Below the pieces are notes generated by a model that did no database searches, had not been told where the DNA came from, and saw nothing but the letters and a program-made list of their open reading frames with translations. 5,410 nucleotides of DNA from Ahrensia sp. (lineage in GTDB: Bacteria > Pseudomonadota > Alphaproteobacteria > Rhizobiales > Rhizobiaceae), in the NCBI GenBank assembly GCA_003233475.1, contig QILU01000013.1, positions 1-5,410 of the forward strand. Reading direction: 5' to 3'. A program made the translations under genes and the position numbers. Positions 4,569 to 5,410 of the stretch are shown here, piece after piece (position 1 is the first letter of the stretch; each line of letters begins with the position of its first letter).

Positions 4569-5410
4569 ATGCCCGTTTTTAATTCCATTGCAGATTTTGC
4601 GGACGAAATGACCGGGTGGCGACAGCATTTGCATGCCAACCCGGAACTGTCTTACCAAGAGCATGAGACCGCATCGTTTGTTGCCAACAAGCTGCGTTCA
4701 TTCGGAATTCAGGTAACGGAAGGTGTCGGGGGCACCGGAGTTGTTGGCGTTCTTGATGGCAACAATGGCGACGGCCCGACCATTGGCCTTCGCGCCGATA
4801 TGGACGCATTAGCGATTGATGAGCGCAACGAGTTTGCCCACCGCTCGACGAAGCCGGGCGTGATGCACGCCTGCGGCCACGACGGACACACAACCATGTT
4901 GCTTGGTGCCGCCAAACATCTGGCCCGGGAACGGGCATTTGCAGGCCGCGTTATATTCATCTTCCAACCTGCCGAAGAGATGGGCGGAGAAGATGGTGGA
5001 GCGGCGCGAATGATCCGGGAGGGACTGTTCAAAGATTTCCCCTGCGACGAAATTTACGGGGTTCATAACTGGCCTGGCATGCCGGTTGGAACCTTCGCCG
5101 CAAAAGCCGGGCCAATGATGGCGTCTGGCGACGGCTACGAGATCACAGTGCGATCAAAAGGAATGCATGCCGCCCAGCCACATCAAGGGGCGGATACTGT
5201 GTTGACCGCAGCTCAGATCGTCGTCGGCCTCCAGCAGATCGCCGCACGAGAAACCGATCCATTGCACGCGATCGTTGTCTCCACCACGCAATTCCACGGC
5301 GGCGACGCCTACAACGTCCTCCCCAACGAGGTCGTGTTGCGGGGCACAGTACGCGCCTTTCATCCTGACGCGCGCGCCAAAGCCGAACCCGCATTGCGGC
5401 GCATTGTCGA
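4569..5410 (+). CDS. M20D family amidohydrolase (hippurate/N-acyl-amino-acid hydrolase type), 3' end outside window
   Basis: The first 280 residues of a metal-dependent amidohydrolase of peptidase family M20D, whose members are usually about 385-400 residues. Its family cleaves N-acyl or N-aryl-acyl amino acids to a carboxylate and an amino compound, normally in the cytoplasm. WRQHLHANPELSYQEHET (17-34) is the family opening. GLRADMDALAI (73-83), MHACGHDGHT (99-108) with metal ligands Cys102 and His104, FQPAEE (132-137) with catalytic Glu136 and metal ligand Glu137, and YGVHNWPGMPVG (163-174) with likely ligand His166 follow. From about residue 186 comes the lid/dimerisation domain (GMHAAQPHQGAD, then NVLPNEV). 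The last metal His would lie past the window. The ATG at 4569 fits the family N-terminus; GGA lies 7 bases ahead. The gene is G+C-rich (37 of 60 at 4801-4860). The exact substrate cannot be told. Confidence 0.95.
   Translation, partial: MPVFNSIADFADEMTGWRQHLHANPELSYQEHETASFVANKLRSFGIQVTEGVGGTGVVGVLDGNNGDGPTIGLRADMDALAIDERNEFAHRSTKPGVMHACGHDGHTTMLLGAAKHLARERAFAGRVIFIFQPAEEMGGEDGGAARMIREGLFKDFPCDEIYGVHNWPGMPVGTFAAKAGPMMASGDGYEITVRSKGMHAAQPHQGADTVLTAAQIVVGLQQIAARETDPLHAIVVSTTQFHGGDAYNVLPNEVVLRGTVRAFHPDARAKAEPALRRIV

Noticed and set aside
4579..5394. Several minus-strand reading frames of 69-119 codons
   Set aside because: All are antisense to the G+C-rich M20D gene, where stop codons are rare by composition. 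Their translations are Arg-rich with no domain pattern.

Overview
The window looks like chromosomal DNA from a Gram-negative proteobacterium, most likely an alphaproteobacterium. This is inferred from gene families and intermediate, uneven base composition; no rRNA or other phylogenetic marker is present. Genes sit close together on both strands. No tRNA, rRNA, CRISPR array, transposase or phage gene was seen.

Layout. (1) At 3-116 (+) is the C-terminal tail of a gene resembling the isocitrate lyase/phosphoenolpyruvate mutase family. (2) At 184-1315 is a divergent pair: a LysE/RhtB-type amino acid exporter (-) and an Lrp/AsnC-type regulator (+), sharing an 82-bp control region. This pair is bracketed by two same-direction copies (117-162 and 1316-1361) of a 46-bp structured repeat. 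Each copy begins at the base right after a plus-strand stop codon. (3) At 1411-1839 (-) is a Rid-family protein lacking the catalytic Arg, with a strong hairpin terminator at 1376-1410. (4) At 2015-3022 (-), possibly starting as far out as 3139, is a probably secreted alpha/beta hydrolase of the dienelactone-hydrolase/PAF-acetylhydrolase-like type. Its upstream region is AT-rich and carries a palindrome and a tandem 12-bp repeat. (5) At 3158-3961 (-) is an AAC(3)-fold acyl-CoA-dependent N-acyltransferase. (6) Diverging from it at 4104-4457 (+) is a second Rid protein with a TTG start that keeps the Arg and Glu of active RidA enzymes. (7) At 4569 to the right edge (+) is an M20D amidohydrolase (hippurate/N-acyl-amino-acid hydrolase type), cut by the window end.

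How the genes may work together. The exporter and Lrp regulator form a self-contained amino acid efflux module. The right half reads as small-molecule amide metabolism. The M20D enzyme should release an amino compound from an N-acyl conjugate, and the neighbouring active-type Rid could clear reactive enamine/imine intermediates formed when amino compounds are oxidised. The divergent AAC(3)-like enzyme could N-acylate an amine, and the hydrolase could cleave an ester or lactone outside the cytoplasm. The individual enzyme families are well supported; the shared pathway is inference. The most unusual sequence-level signals are the covarying 46-bp repeat pair and the related ATATCCAAT / ATTGG-type sites in two separate intergenic regions.
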